Shown piece by piece: positions 42,684 through 51,498 of a stretch of DNA of 64,000 bases. Position 1 is the first letter of the stretch, and each line of letters begins with the position of its first letter. A program made the position numbers and the translations under genes. Source of the stretch: Asaia bogorensis (lineage in GTDB: Bacteria; Pseudomonadota; Alphaproteobacteria; Acetobacterales; Acetobacteraceae); assembly GCA_945868845.1 (NCBI GenBank), contig CAMBMS010000009.1:1-64000 (forward strand), read 5' to 3'. The notes beneath the pieces are model-generated. The model was not told the DNA's origin. It saw nothing but the letters and a program-made list of their open reading frames with translations, and made no database searches.

Positions 42684-44030
42684 TCAACAGCCCCCGGCAG
42701 CCCGGACCCGATCGATGAAGGCCTGCGTGGCACCAAGATAATTGGCCGGATCCGTTAGCCGCGCGATGGCGGGTCCATCCATCCGCGCGGTCACCTTAGC
42801 CTCGCGCGCCAACGCCGCGGTTAGGGTAATACGCTCCGCCAACGCCACGTCGCAGGCATGTTTCACCACGTGATGCGCTTCCTCTCGTCCGAGATGCGGG
42901 GCGAGGCCCATCATCACCGCCTCGGAGACAATCAGCCCGCCAGTGATATTAAGGTTAGCGAGCATGCGCGGCGCATCCACCACCATCCCCTCGGCGATTG
43001 CGCGCGTGTGCATCAGCGCGCCATGCGTGAGGACAAAGGCCTGCGGCAGAGCCAGTGCTTCTGCCTGCCATGGCCCGGTCGCACGTTCATGGTCCTGCGC
43101 CATGGCGCCCAGCATGACGGGCACGAGGCCATGCACCATGCGGCAGGCGGCGAGGATATATTCAGAGGCGATCGGATTGCGCTTCTGCGGCATGGTCGAT
43201 GACCGACCACGCCCGGCGATGTAGGGTTCCGCCACCTCGGCAACCTCGTTCTGGGCCAGGAGAATAATGTCGGTCGCAAGCTTGGCGAGGCTGCCGCAGA
43301 CTAGGCCCAGGAATGAAACCGCCTCCGCTAGGCCGTCGCGGCAGACATGCCAGGGCGCGGCAGAAGTGCCCAGGCGCAGCTCCGCCGCCAGCCCTTCCAG
43401 CACCGCGATCCCCTGATCGCCGAGCGAGGCGAGGGTACCGGCGGCGCCGGCGAATTCCACCAACTCGACACGCGGGCGCAATTCGTCCAGTCGGCGCAGA
43501 TGGGCAATGAAAGGCTGCGCCCAGATGGCGCATTTCAGCCCAAAGGTGACGGGTAAGGCATGTTGCAGATGGGTGCGCCCCGCCATGACGGTATGGCGAT
43601 GTTTGTCGGCCTGCGTTAGGAGGGCCGCAAGGATGGCGCTCAGCTCGGTGCGAACGAGCGCAAGACCATCCCGGACCTGCAGCACCGTAGCACTGTCCAT
43701 AATGTCCTGCGTGGTCGCCCCCCAATGCGTCCAACCGCCCCATTCTCCAGTAACACGCGAAAGCTCGGCGACGAGGCCCACCACGGGATAGCCGACATTC
43801 CGCGTCGAAGCGGCCAACTCGGCAGTGTCGAGGTTTTCGACCTGCGCCGCCCGGGTGATTGCGATGGCCGCTATATCCGGGATGATGCCGAGACGCGCCT
43901 GCACCCGCGCCAGAGCCGCCTCTACATCCAGCATTCGCTGAAAATAGCTTTGCTCATCGAACACCGCACGCATCGCATCGGAGCCATAGAGCGTGCTGAG
44001 GATTGGCCCATCGGCGGGATGCACGGCCAT
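42684..44030 (-). CDS. Fumarase/aspartase-superfamily lyase (PcaB/adenylosuccinate lyase-like)
   Basis: A 448-residue lyase/cycloisomerase. The superfamily signature is GRGRSSTMPQKRNPIASEYI (residues ~270-290) with the catalytic serine loop. Other conserved parts are WTHWGATTQDIMDSATVLQV and MAGRTHLQHALPVTFG. Closest in character to 3-carboxy-cis,cis-muconate cycloisomerase (PcaB) and to adenylosuccinate lyase relatives of catabolic clusters, rather than housekeeping PurB. ATG 44030. No other protocatechuate genes are nearby, so a different substrate is likely. Confidence 0.85.
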   Translation of the reverse strand: MAVHPADGPILSTLYGSDAMRAVFDEQSYFQRMLDVEAALARVQARLGIIPDIAAIAITRAAQVENLDTAELAASTRNVGYPVVGLVAELSRVTGEWGGWTHWGATTQDIMDSATVLQVRDGLALVRTELSAILAALLTQADKHRHTVMAGRTHLQHALPVTFGLKCAIWAQPFIAHLRRLDELRPRVELVEFAGAAGTLASLGDQGIAVLEGLAAELRLGTSAAPWHVCRDGLAEAVSFLGLVCGSLAKLATDIILLAQNEVAEVAEPYIAGRGRSSTMPQKRNPIASEYILAACRMVHGLVPVMLGAMAQDHERATGPWQAEALALPQAFVLTHGALMHTRAIAEGMVVDAPRMLANLNITGGLIVSEAVMMGLAPHLGREEAHHVVKHACDVALAERITLTAALAREAKVTARMDGPAIARLTDPANYLGATQAFIDRVRAAGGC

Positions 44031-44126
44031 GCGTGTGGTCCTTCGCGGGAAGCCTAAGAGGGGGATGGAGCCGGGGCCGGCCTTAAGCCGGGACACTACC
44101 CCAGCGTCGGGCTTCGCAAAACCCTC

Positions 44127-44492
44127 TCAGGACGGCGTGGTGCCAGTCAGCGCGGGCAGACGCACTTGTACGACGGTGCTTTCGTCGAGACGGCCTTCCA
44201 GCACCAGCTTGCCGCGCTGCCGCGCCACTAGCGCTTTTGCGATCGGTAGGCCGAGGCCGGTGCCATTGGTCGTCATGCCATTTTTCTGCAAGATCTGGCC
44301 GAATAGCATCAAGGTGTTTTCGATATCGTCGGCCTCGATGCCGGTCCCGGTACCGCGCACCGTCAGCTCCGCCTGGTCATCAGCCACCCGCGACAGGCTG
44401 AGTGTCACCACCCCGTCGTGCGGAGTGGACTTGATCGCGTTAGTCAGCAGGTTGAGCAGTACCTGCTTGATACGCAGTGGATCGGCGCGCAT
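44127..44492 (-). pseudogene. Histidine kinase fragment (HATPase_c only)
   Basis: Only the ATP-binding domain remains: RADPLRIKQVLLNLLTNAIK (N-box), VRGTGTGIEADDI in place of the usual DTGIGI (the G1 aspartate is replaced by Gly), LFGQI and GTGLGLPIAKALV (G2). Sensor and HisKA parts are missing, and no response regulator is near. The altered G1 box and truncation point to a non-functional remnant. Confidence 0.65.
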
Positions 44493-44765
44493 CGGCGGCT
44501 TTGGCCAAGAAAATTTTACGTGAACGCCATGGCATCGAAAAAGCCAGTAGGTTGGATCATTAAAATATCGAGTATCTGTTTTAGTGACTTGTCTGACGCC
44601 GCACTTGCGCCCGATCGGTTGCCTGGGTCAGGCTGGGGAATGGCTCCCCGCGGCCTTAAGGAAGTCTGGCGGACTATCCGATACTTCGACATAAAGAGAT
44701 GAAAGATGGCCATACTGGTAGCAGCTAGGATGGCAAGCGCAGGAAAATCTGGAATAATCGCCACA

Positions 44766-45755
44766 GTGTCCATTGCATTTTCACCACTTGAAACCGGCCG
44801 GCTTGTTTTGCGCGCCTTCGCCGTCGAAGATGCAGAATCGCTGCATGCCCTGATCAATGATTGGCGGGTTTGTCGTACCCTCGCGGACGTTGAATATCCC
44901 TATGGCCGCGACAAAGCGGATAGCTGGATCGCCGAGACCGCAGAGCAACTGCGTGAGGGCACGGGCTGTCATGTCGCCATCACGGGAATGGAGGAGGGGC
45001 GGGAGATGCTGGTGGGCGGCGCGGGCATCCGGCTGGACCCCACCGCCCGTGAAGGCAGGCTGGGCTATTGGGTTGGCTGGCGGTTCTGGGGCCACGGCGT
45101 GGCGACGGAAGCCGCCGGGCGGCTTGCGCGCTGGGCGATGGCCAATCTGGAGATCGATCGCCTCACCGCGACCGTTGCCATCGATAATCCCTCCTCTATC
45201 GCCGTGCTGCGCCGTATCGGCTTTCGCCCGGCCGGCGAAGCGATGCAGGATTTCGTCGGTCGCGGCGAGCAGCGCGTGGTCCGTTTCGCTGCCAGCCGCG
45301 ACGACATCTTCGGCCATGCCGAGGCCACCATCCAAGCGGCACCGCCGGCCGGAGCGAAGCCCTTGCTGCTGGTTGCCGCCTGCGCGCTGATCGACGTTGA
45401 TGGCCGTGTACTGCTGACGCGCCGCCCGGAAGGCAAGAAGATGGCCGGCCTCTGGGAATTTCCTGGTGGCAAACTGGCGGCGGGCGAAACCCCGGAAGCC
45501 GCGCTGATCCGCGAATTAAAGGAGGAACTGAGTATCGACGTCACATCCTCCTGCCTTGCCGCCTTTGCCTTTGCCTCGCATGATTACGAACGGTTTCATC
45601 TGCTGATGCCGCTCTATCTCTGCCGGCGCTGGCGCGGCGTGCCGACATCGGTAGAAGGCCAAGCTCTGGCCTGGGTGCGGCCTGAGAAGCTTGCCGATTA
45701 TCCGATGCCGCCCGCCGACAAGCCGCTGGTCCCGCTCTTGCGTGACTTTCTGTAG
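44766..45755 (+). CDS. GNAT acetyltransferase-Nudix (MutT) fusion
   Basis: A bifunctional protein of about 329 residues. Residues ~5-170 form a GNAT domain of the RimJ/RimL type (LETGRLVLRAFAVEDAESL, LGYWVGWRFWGHGVATEAA, AIDNPSSIAVLRRIGF). Residues ~200-325 form a Nudix hydrolase with a complete box GGKLAAGETPEAALIRELKE followed by EL. GTG 44766 was chosen because GNAT homology starts there; ATG 44706 and 44730 are open alternatives. It may clean oxidised nucleotides and acetylate an unknown amine. The next gene follows after 10 bases. Confidence 0.82.
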   Translation: MSIAFSPLETGRLVLRAFAVEDAESLHALINDWRVCRTLADVEYPYGRDKADSWIAETAEQLREGTGCHVAITGMEEGREMLVGGAGIRLDPTAREGRLGYWVGWRFWGHGVATEAAGRLARWAMANLEIDRLTATVAIDNPSSIAVLRRIGFRPAGEAMQDFVGRGEQRVVRFAASRDDIFGHAEATIQAAPPAGAKPLLLVAACALIDVDGRVLLTRRPEGKKMAGLWEFPGGKLAAGETPEAALIRELKEELSIDVTSSCLAAFAFASHDYERFHLLMPLYLCRRWRGVPTSVEGQALAWVRPEKLADYPMPPADKPLVPLLRDFL

Positions 45756-45765
45756 GAAAATTTCG

Positions 45766-46545
45766 ATGTCCACCAGAAACCCCACCGCCTGTTTGCTGGT
45801 GATCGGCAACGAAGTCCTCTCCGGACGCACGCAGGACGCCAATATCCGGTTCATCGCCACCAAGCTCGGCGAGATCGGCATGCCACTGGGCGAGGTTCGC
45901 GTTATCCCCGACCTGCCCGAAACCATCATCAACACGGTAAACGAGGTCCGCGCCAAATTCGACCATGTCTTCACCACAGGCGGCATCGGCCCGACGCATG
46001 ACGACATCACCAGCGAATGCATCGCCGCCGCCTTCGGTGTGCCCTGGGAAGCCCACCCCGTGGCCTGGGCGCGGATGGAGCGTGCCTTCAAGCCCGGTGA
46101 GTTTAACAAGGCCCGCCAGCGCATGGCCACTATGCCGCGCGGCGCCAGCTTGATCGATAACGCGATCTCCGTCGCCCCCGGCTTCACCATGGGAAATGTG
46201 CATGTCATGGCCGGCGTACCGCGCATCATGCAGTCAATGATGGAAACCTTAGTGGTCATGCTGCCGCAGGGCATCCCCATCGTCTCGCGCGCCGTGCATG
46301 CCTTCGGCGTGCCAGAAGGGGTCATCGCGGCGGGGCTGGAGGCGGTTCAGGAACGCTACCCGGACCTCGATCTCGGCAGTTATCCCTTCTACCGGCCCAG
46401 CGGCAATGGCGTCACCATCGTCGCAAAGGGCCCGCTTGCGGAGGCGGCCGAGGCGGCGATTGCCGAAGTCACGGCTTTGTTTCGCAGCTTTGGGTACGCG
46501 CCGAACCAGGGCGAACCGGCGGCGGGAACGTCAGCGGGAAACTGA
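45766..46545 (+). CDS. MoCF/CinA N-terminal domain protein (competence/damage-inducible protein A-like)
   Basis: A 259-residue protein with a MoaB/MogA-type molybdopterin-binding fold as in the N-terminal half of CinA. Seen are CLLVIGNEVLSGRTQDANIR at the start and VFTTGGIGPTHDDITSECIA at residues ~66-85. The C-terminal nicotinamide-nucleotide amidase domain of CinA is absent, as in many alphaproteobacterial short forms. Probably co-transcribed with the GNAT-Nudix gene (10-base gap). Its end overlaps the convergent monooxygenase gene by 15 bases. Confidence 0.87.
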   Translation: MSTRNPTACLLVIGNEVLSGRTQDANIRFIATKLGEIGMPLGEVRVIPDLPETIINTVNEVRAKFDHVFTTGGIGPTHDDITSECIAAAFGVPWEAHPVAWARMERAFKPGEFNKARQRMATMPRGASLIDNAISVAPGFTMGNVHVMAGVPRIMQSMMETLVVMLPQGIPIVSRAVHAFGVPEGVIAAGLEAVQERYPDLDLGSYPFYRPSGNGVTIVAKGPLAEAAEAAIAEVTALFRSFGYAPNQGEPAAGTSAGN

Positions 46546-47943
46546 ACGTGCGCCGGCCGCCGGATGTGTCGGCCCCAGCCGCGCCCGTCCCGGCCCATAT
46601 AATTTTTCCCGCAATGTCCCTGGCGTATAGGCGGTCTTGTAAATACCGCGAGCCTGTAATTCCGGGATCACCAGATCCACGAAATCCTCCACGCATTCCG
46701 GCATCACGGTGCGGGAGAGGTTGAACCCGTCGGCATCAGTGACCGCCACCAGGGCCTCGAACGCATCGGCGATCTGTGCCGGCGTGCCGACGATGGGAGC
46801 GGTCCGTCCGCCCAAGATCATCTCATCCATCACCCGCCTTTTAGTCCAGATCCGTTCCGGGCTGCGCGTAGTGATGGCTTCCAAATGCGAATTATTGGCA
46901 TCCGTCTTTACATAACGGATCGGCTCATCGAGGTCGTATTTGGCGAAGTCCACGCCGGCGGAGGCCGAATAGTGAGCCAGCGCCGCCTCAACGCTAGCAT
47001 GGCGGCGGTAATCCTCCAGCTTGTCGCGCGCTTCCTTTTCGGTCCGGCCTACGACGACAGTCGCCAGCAGAAATATCAGGATATCACTTGGGTCACGCCC
47101 ACGCGCACCGGCCTGGGCGCGGATATCGACGACGATTGATCGTAGATTCGTTGCTGACTGTCCGGCCAGGAACACGCATTCCGAATGCGTCGCCGCGAAT
47201 CGTCGGCCACGGTCGGAGGCCCCTGCCTGATACAGCACCGGCGTGCGCTGCGGCGAGGGCTCGCTCAAATGCAACGCGTTCACCTTATAATACGGCCCAG
47301 CATGGCGCACGCGATGCAGCTTTGCAGGATCGGCATAAATTCCTGCCTGTTTATCGCGCTGCACCGCGCCGTCTTCCCAACTACCTTCCCACAGCCGATA
47401 GACGGCCTCCATGTAATCATCCGCCATATCATAGCGATCGTCATGCGCGATCAGCCGATCACCGCCCATGCCGCGCGCCGCGCTATCCAAATAGCCGGTG
47501 ACGATATTCCATCCGATCCGCCCGCGTGTCAGGTGATCCAACGTCGACATGCGTCGGGCAAAAGTATAGGGTGGTTCATAGGTCAAATTGCAGGTCACGC
47601 CGAAGCCGAGGTGCTTCGTCACCGCCGCCATCGCCGGCACCAGAAGTAGCGGATCGTTCACTGGAATTTGCACGCTGTCGCGGATCGCGGTTTCCGGGCC
47701 ACCGCGATAAATATCGTACACACCTAGAATGTCGGCGAGGAAAATACCGTCAAACAAGCCGCGCTCCAGGGTGCGCGCCAAACTCATCCAGTAGTCGATA
47801 TCAATGTAATCACTGGACCGGTCGCGCGGATGTCGCCACATCCCGTGCTGGATATGGCCAACGCAATTCATGTCGAATGCGTTCAATCGGATCTGCTTGC
47901 GCGTGCCGCCCAATGTCTGACGGCCCGGTGCCTGCTTGGTCAT
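46531..47943 (-). CDS. NtaA/SnaA/DszA-type FMNH2-dependent monooxygenase (island copy 1)
   Basis: A 470-residue luciferase-like monooxygenase of the nitrilotriacetate/EDTA/dibenzothiophene-sulfone group. Typical text: LNAFDMNCVGHIQHGMWRHP at the N-terminus, DGIFLADILGVYDIYRGG, YEPPYTFARRMSTLDHLTRG, GRIGWNIVTGYLDSAARGMG and PVLYQAGASDRGRRFAATHS. Start ATG 47943 overlaps the stop of the AstE-like gene (ATGA). The enzyme needs a separate flavin reductase, which is not in the window. Likely reaction: oxidative C-N or C-S cleavage; substrate unknown. Confidence 0.9.
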   Translation of the reverse strand: MTKQAPGRQTLGGTRKQIRLNAFDMNCVGHIQHGMWRHPRDRSSDYIDIDYWMSLARTLERGLFDGIFLADILGVYDIYRGGPETAIRDSVQIPVNDPLLLVPAMAAVTKHLGFGVTCNLTYEPPYTFARRMSTLDHLTRGRIGWNIVTGYLDSAARGMGGDRLIAHDDRYDMADDYMEAVYRLWEGSWEDGAVQRDKQAGIYADPAKLHRVRHAGPYYKVNALHLSEPSPQRTPVLYQAGASDRGRRFAATHSECVFLAGQSATNLRSIVVDIRAQAGARGRDPSDILIFLLATVVVGRTEKEARDKLEDYRRHASVEAALAHYSASAGVDFAKYDLDEPIRYVKTDANNSHLEAITTRSPERIWTKRRVMDEMILGGRTAPIVGTPAQIADAFEALVAVTDADGFNLSRTVMPECVEDFVDLVIPELQARGIYKTAYTPGTLREKLYGPGRARLGPTHPAAGARSVSR

Positions 47944-48923
47944 GGCATGAACCGCGCTAGCCGCACCGCCGTATGCCCCCGGATCGGGCGCAGGCTGGGC
48001 ATAACTAGTAGACAATCGTCGTGCGGGGTGCGGATTTCCACCTCCCCATCCATCGCAATCAAGCAGCCGCGCTCGGCAATGACATCGCCGCCGCGAAAGG
48101 CGTCAGTAAAACAGAAATGCGACGTCGCGGCGACGACAGCCTCGGTGACCATGGCATGGCGTTGCACCGGGTGCGGCAGCGGCAGCGGCAGAGCGACATC
48201 CTCGCCGGCCATACGAAGATGGCGTAGGAAGCTCGCGACGCCCCGATGCGCGACGGTCACGGCCGCCTCATCCCAGTGCTGTCCCGATTCCAGCAATATC
48301 GCGGCGGCTGTCGCGGCCGGGCCCGTGAAGCGTGCCTGGTCGATGATGCGCGGCCCATTAATATGGCCGCGGTCGGAGACGATCAGCGCCGCCGTGCCGA
48401 TCCGCCTTGCCAAGTGCAGACCGCCCTCGGACGGGCCGCAAAGGACCAGCGGATCGGCGGGCCATAGCATCGAATGTAGGTCCAGCACGGCATCAGCCGC
48501 CTCGATGGCGGGACGGATGTCGCGCGCACGATCTAACTCGCAGGATCGGCGTGGGCCATCCAGCATCGCCGGATCCCAAACCCGGTTCATGTCCTCATCG
48601 ACGAAACGTGAGAGCGTGGGCAGGCGCGGATCAAACCGGGAGAATGCCGCGAGGTTGACAAACCCCACTGTCAGCGTGCCGCGCGCGGGACGGAATGCCG
48701 CGCGCAGCAGGCGTTCCACTATGATCGCCCCGGAAATCTCGTTGCCATGCGTCAGCGCCAGAATTAGCGCATGCGGTCCGGGATTGGGGCTGGTCAGGCG
48801 GGTAAAGCCGGGTATGCCGGTATTTCCGGCCAGATAGGGGCCGAGATCCGGCGCCGCGATCCGCACCTCGAATGATGGCAGGGAAAGGGTGCCAGTGGAC
48901 GGCAGGTCGGCTTCCGCGGTCAC
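47940..48923 (-). CDS. Succinylglutamate desuccinylase/aspartoacylase-family protein
   Basis: About 327 residues. Zinc carboxypeptidase-like deacylase of the AstE/ASPA group. The metal ligands are visible: ALTHGNEISGAI (His and Glu), then VLDLHSMLWP (second His). DEDMNRVWDP matches the family NRxxP-type substrate loop. It would hydrolyse an N-acyl amino acid or an alkoxyamide. GTG 48923 is the likely start, five bases after the stop of the M20 gene; the open frame upstream lies inside that gene. Coupled downstream to the monooxygenase by ATGA. Confidence 0.83.
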   Translation of the reverse strand: MTAEADLPSTGTLSLPSFEVRIAAPDLGPYLAGNTGIPGFTRLTSPNPGPHALILALTHGNEISGAIIVERLLRAAFRPARGTLTVGFVNLAAFSRFDPRLPTLSRFVDEDMNRVWDPAMLDGPRRSCELDRARDIRPAIEAADAVLDLHSMLWPADPLVLCGPSEGGLHLARRIGTAALIVSDRGHINGPRIIDQARFTGPAATAAAILLESGQHWDEAAVTVAHRGVASFLRHLRMAGEDVALPLPLPHPVQRHAMVTEAVVAATSHFCFTDAFRGGDVIAERGCLIAMDGEVEIRTPHDDCLLVMPSLRPIRGHTAVRLARFMP

Positions 48924-48928
48924 GGCAA

Positions 48929-50098
48929 TCAAACCAGCAGCCGCTCGGCCAGCCGGCGAATGAACACGTCGCATTCGTCCAGCTGATCGCGCGCGATCCA
49001 TTCATCGGGCTGATGCGCCTGCGCGATATGGCCTGGCCCGCAGACGATCGTCGGAATCCCGATGCCCTGATAGAATCCTGCCTCCGTGCCATAGCTGACC
49101 TTGCCGGTGCTGTTTGATCCGGTGACCTGCTTAACGATGGTGGTCAGATCATGCTCAGCATCCAGCGACAGGCGGGGCATGTCGAGCCAGATTTCGTAGC
49201 TGAAACCGGATTCGGGATCGATCCGTTTCATCGCCGGCTCGATATGCTCGGCAACATGCTGACGCAGGCGCTCCACGTCCTGGTGCGGATCGTCGGCGGG
49301 AATATTGCGCCATTCCATTGAAAATGCCGCGGTCTCGGGAATGATATTCAGAATCGAGCCACCCGAAACAGTACCAACATGGATGGTGGTATGCGGTGGA
49401 TCGAACCCGTCTTCGAACGGGCCATTCCGCTCCAGCCGGCGCGCCTCCGCCGCCACCCAGGCGATCGCCTCGCCGGCCGCCTGTACCGCGTTCACACCCT
49501 TGCCGGGATCGGACGAATGGCCGGCCTTGCCGCGCACCGTCACGTCCAGATTCAACTTTCCCTTGTGCGCCAGGATCGGTTGCATCCCGGATGGTTCGCC
49601 GACGACGCACAGCGCCGGCTTTAATCCTGATTCCTCTAGGTCGACGATCAGTCGCTTGGCGCCGTAAAATCCGACTTCCTCGTCATACGAGATGAACAGA
49701 TGCAGCGGGCGCGCCAAATCGCGGGCCATCAGCTCCGGCACCGCAGCGAGCGACGCGGCAACGAACCCCTTCATGTCCGCCGACCCGCGCGCGTAAAGTC
49801 GCCCGCCGTCCGCACGCAGGGTAAACGGATCGCTGCTCCATGCTTGGCCATCCACCGGCACCACGTCCACGTGCCCCGACAGCGCGAGCCCGCCGGCAGT
49901 AGTGGGGCCAACGATGGCGTGAATATTGGCCTTCTGCCCGGTCTCGTCAAAGCTCAGCCGATAGGGCACGCCATGCGCGTCCAGATAGCCCCGGACGAAG
50001 GCAATAAGCGAAAGATTGGAATTGCGGCTCGTCGTGTCAAAAGACACCAGCCGTTCCAACAGCTCAACTGTTGTGTAGCGAGGTTTTTTGTCTCCCAT
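48929..50098 (-). CDS. ArgE-type M20 deacetylase
   Basis: A 389-residue M20 metallopeptidase of the acetylornithine deacetylase branch. Metal and catalytic motifs are SGHVDVVPVDG, ARGSADMKGFVAA, SYDEEVGFYGAKRLI and VVGEPSGMQPILAHKG. A dimerisation domain with KAGHSSDPGKGVNAVQAAGE follows. ATG 50098. First gene of a three-gene minus-strand operon (M20, AstE-like, monooxygenase) with overlaps or 5-base gaps, so it is more likely a catabolic deacylase than the arginine-biosynthesis enzyme. Confidence 0.87.
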   Translation of the reverse strand: MGDKKPRYTTVELLERLVSFDTTSRNSNLSLIAFVRGYLDAHGVPYRLSFDETGQKANIHAIVGPTTAGGLALSGHVDVVPVDGQAWSSDPFTLRADGGRLYARGSADMKGFVAASLAAVPELMARDLARPLHLFISYDEEVGFYGAKRLIVDLEESGLKPALCVVGEPSGMQPILAHKGKLNLDVTVRGKAGHSSDPGKGVNAVQAAGEAIAWVAAEARRLERNGPFEDGFDPPHTTIHVGTVSGGSILNIIPETAAFSMEWRNIPADDPHQDVERLRQHVAEHIEPAMKRIDPESGFSYEIWLDMPRLSLDAEHDLTTIVKQVTGSNSTGKVSYGTEAGFYQGIGIPTIVCGPGHIAQAHQPDEWIARDQLDECDVFIRRLAERLLV

Positions 50099-50232
50099 CG
50101 GGTGCAGTCTATACAGCCCGCGCCATCCGGCAACCGGGGGCGTTTGGACGTATCCTCAACGCACGTTCCGCACCTCGAACGCGAAGCTGGGTTCATCGGC
50201 GCGGGCCAAATATTACAAGGTCTTTTTGGGGC

Positions 50233-50365
50233 CTATGTGTTAATCTGACTATAGAGCGGAATGAACGTCACATTCGCCATCGCCACCGCCTCGGGCAGAA
50301 ATTTCCGCTCGCCTTCGGATCGATGGCCTGCACCGTCACCTCCGGATTGTCGCCGAACCCGCCGC
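50233..50365 (-). pseudogene. Possible C-terminal relic of an oligopeptide-binding protein
   Basis: Minus-strand text RFGDNPEVTVQAIDPKAS and, one frame over, LPEAVAMANVTFIPLYSQIN followed by a stop resembles the end of OppA/MppA-type binding proteins (...AMADVAFIPLYxQxN). The rest of the 50099-50523 gap shows nothing else. It sits directly in front of the importer B operon, in reverse orientation. Tentative. Confidence 0.35.
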
Positions 50366-50523
50366 GAGGCAACCATTGCCCGGTCGGCTCATCGGCGTCG
50401 CATCATGGATTTCCTGGCGGTGGGCGGTGGGCATCCGGCCTAGCGGCCCATAGGCGCGACCGCTATAAGCCCTGCCATGGGAGACTTAACGTATAAATCC
50501 CCCGCCATCGCGGGCTGGAGCGC

Positions 50524-51498
50524 ATGACTACCTGGCTGATCCGTCGAATGATCCAGGCTGTCTTCGTTATGCTGGCAATGACGGTGATCGTGTTCGTCGG
50601 TGTATTTGGCATCGGCGATCCGATCGAAATCCTCATTTCCCCCGACGCCGATCAAATAGAACGGGTGCGCGCGATCGCCGCGCTGGGCCTGGATAAGCCG
50701 CTCTGGGAACAATATCTCGTCTTTCTCAAAGGCGCGTTGCAGGGCGATCTGGGCCGCAGCTTCGTTTTCAACGAACCATCCCTGCGCCTGATCGCGCAAC
50801 GGATGCCGGCCACGTTGGAGCTGGCGATGACGGCGGTGCTGCTTTCGATCGTCGTGGGCATTCCACTCGGCCTGTATGCGGGGTTGAAGCCGAATGCGTT
50901 AGCCTCGCGCACCATCATGGCGGGATCAATCCTAGGATTCAGCCTGCCTACCTTCTGGGTCGGGCTAATGCTGATCATGGTCTTCGCCGTCAATCTGGGC
51001 TGGCTGCCCAGCACCGGGCGCGGGCAGACGGCGATGCTGTTCGGCGTACCATGGTCTTTTCTGACCTGGGACGGGCTGCGGCACATGGCGATGCCGGTGC
51101 TCAACCTGTCATTGTTCAATATCTCCCTGGTCTTGCGGTTGACGCGCTCCGGCGTGCGCGAAACCGTGCTGATGGATTACGTGAAATTCGCCCGCGCGAA
51201 GGGCCTGTCGGAGAAGCGCGTGATCTTCGTCCATGTCTTGAAGAACATCATGATCCCGGTGGTGACCGTGGTGGGCCTACAATTCGGCTCCACCATCGCG
51301 TTTTCCGTGGTGACGGAAAGCGTGTTCGCCTGGCCGGGTATGGGCAAGCTGATCATCGACAGTATCAATGTGTTAGATCGCCCGGTGATCGTCGCCTACC
51401 TGATGATGGTGGTGCTGCTGTTCATCACCGCCAATCTGATCGTGGATATTCTCTACACAGTGCTCGATCCACGTGTGCGACTGAGCGGGCGGGGATGA
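50524..51498 (+). CDS. Peptide-type ABC importer permease 1 (DppB-like), importer B
   Basis: A 324-residue permease: N-terminal LIRRMIQAVFVMLAMTVIVF, conserved LGLDKPLWEQYLVFLKGALQ and GDLGRSF, EAA loop MDYVKFARAKGLSEKRVIFV. Five to six membrane segments. ATG 50524, the first gene of a four-gene plus-strand operon. Its stop overlaps the next ATG by 4 bases. Divergent from the M20 operon. Confidence 0.9.
   Translation: MTTWLIRRMIQAVFVMLAMTVIVFVGVFGIGDPIEILISPDADQIERVRAIAALGLDKPLWEQYLVFLKGALQGDLGRSFVFNEPSLRLIAQRMPATLELAMTAVLLSIVVGIPLGLYAGLKPNALASRTIMAGSILGFSLPTFWVGLMLIMVFAVNLGWLPSTGRGQTAMLFGVPWSFLTWDGLRHMAMPVLNLSLFNISLVLRLTRSGVRETVLMDYVKFARAKGLSEKRVIFVHVLKNIMIPVVTVVGLQFGSTIAFSVVTESVFAWPGMGKLIIDSINVLDRPVIVAYLMMVVLLFITANLIVDILYTVLDPRVRLSGRG

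Noticed and set aside
44516-44857. Minus-strand 113-codon frame between the kinase fragment and the GNAT-Nudix gene
   Set aside because: Its start overlaps the GNAT coding region and it shows no family features; kept as non-coding.
48929-50098. M20 gene as the housekeeping argE
   Set aside because: Sequence fits the ArgE branch, but tight coupling with an AstE-like deacylase and a monooxygenase argues for a catabolic role, so no argE symbol was given.
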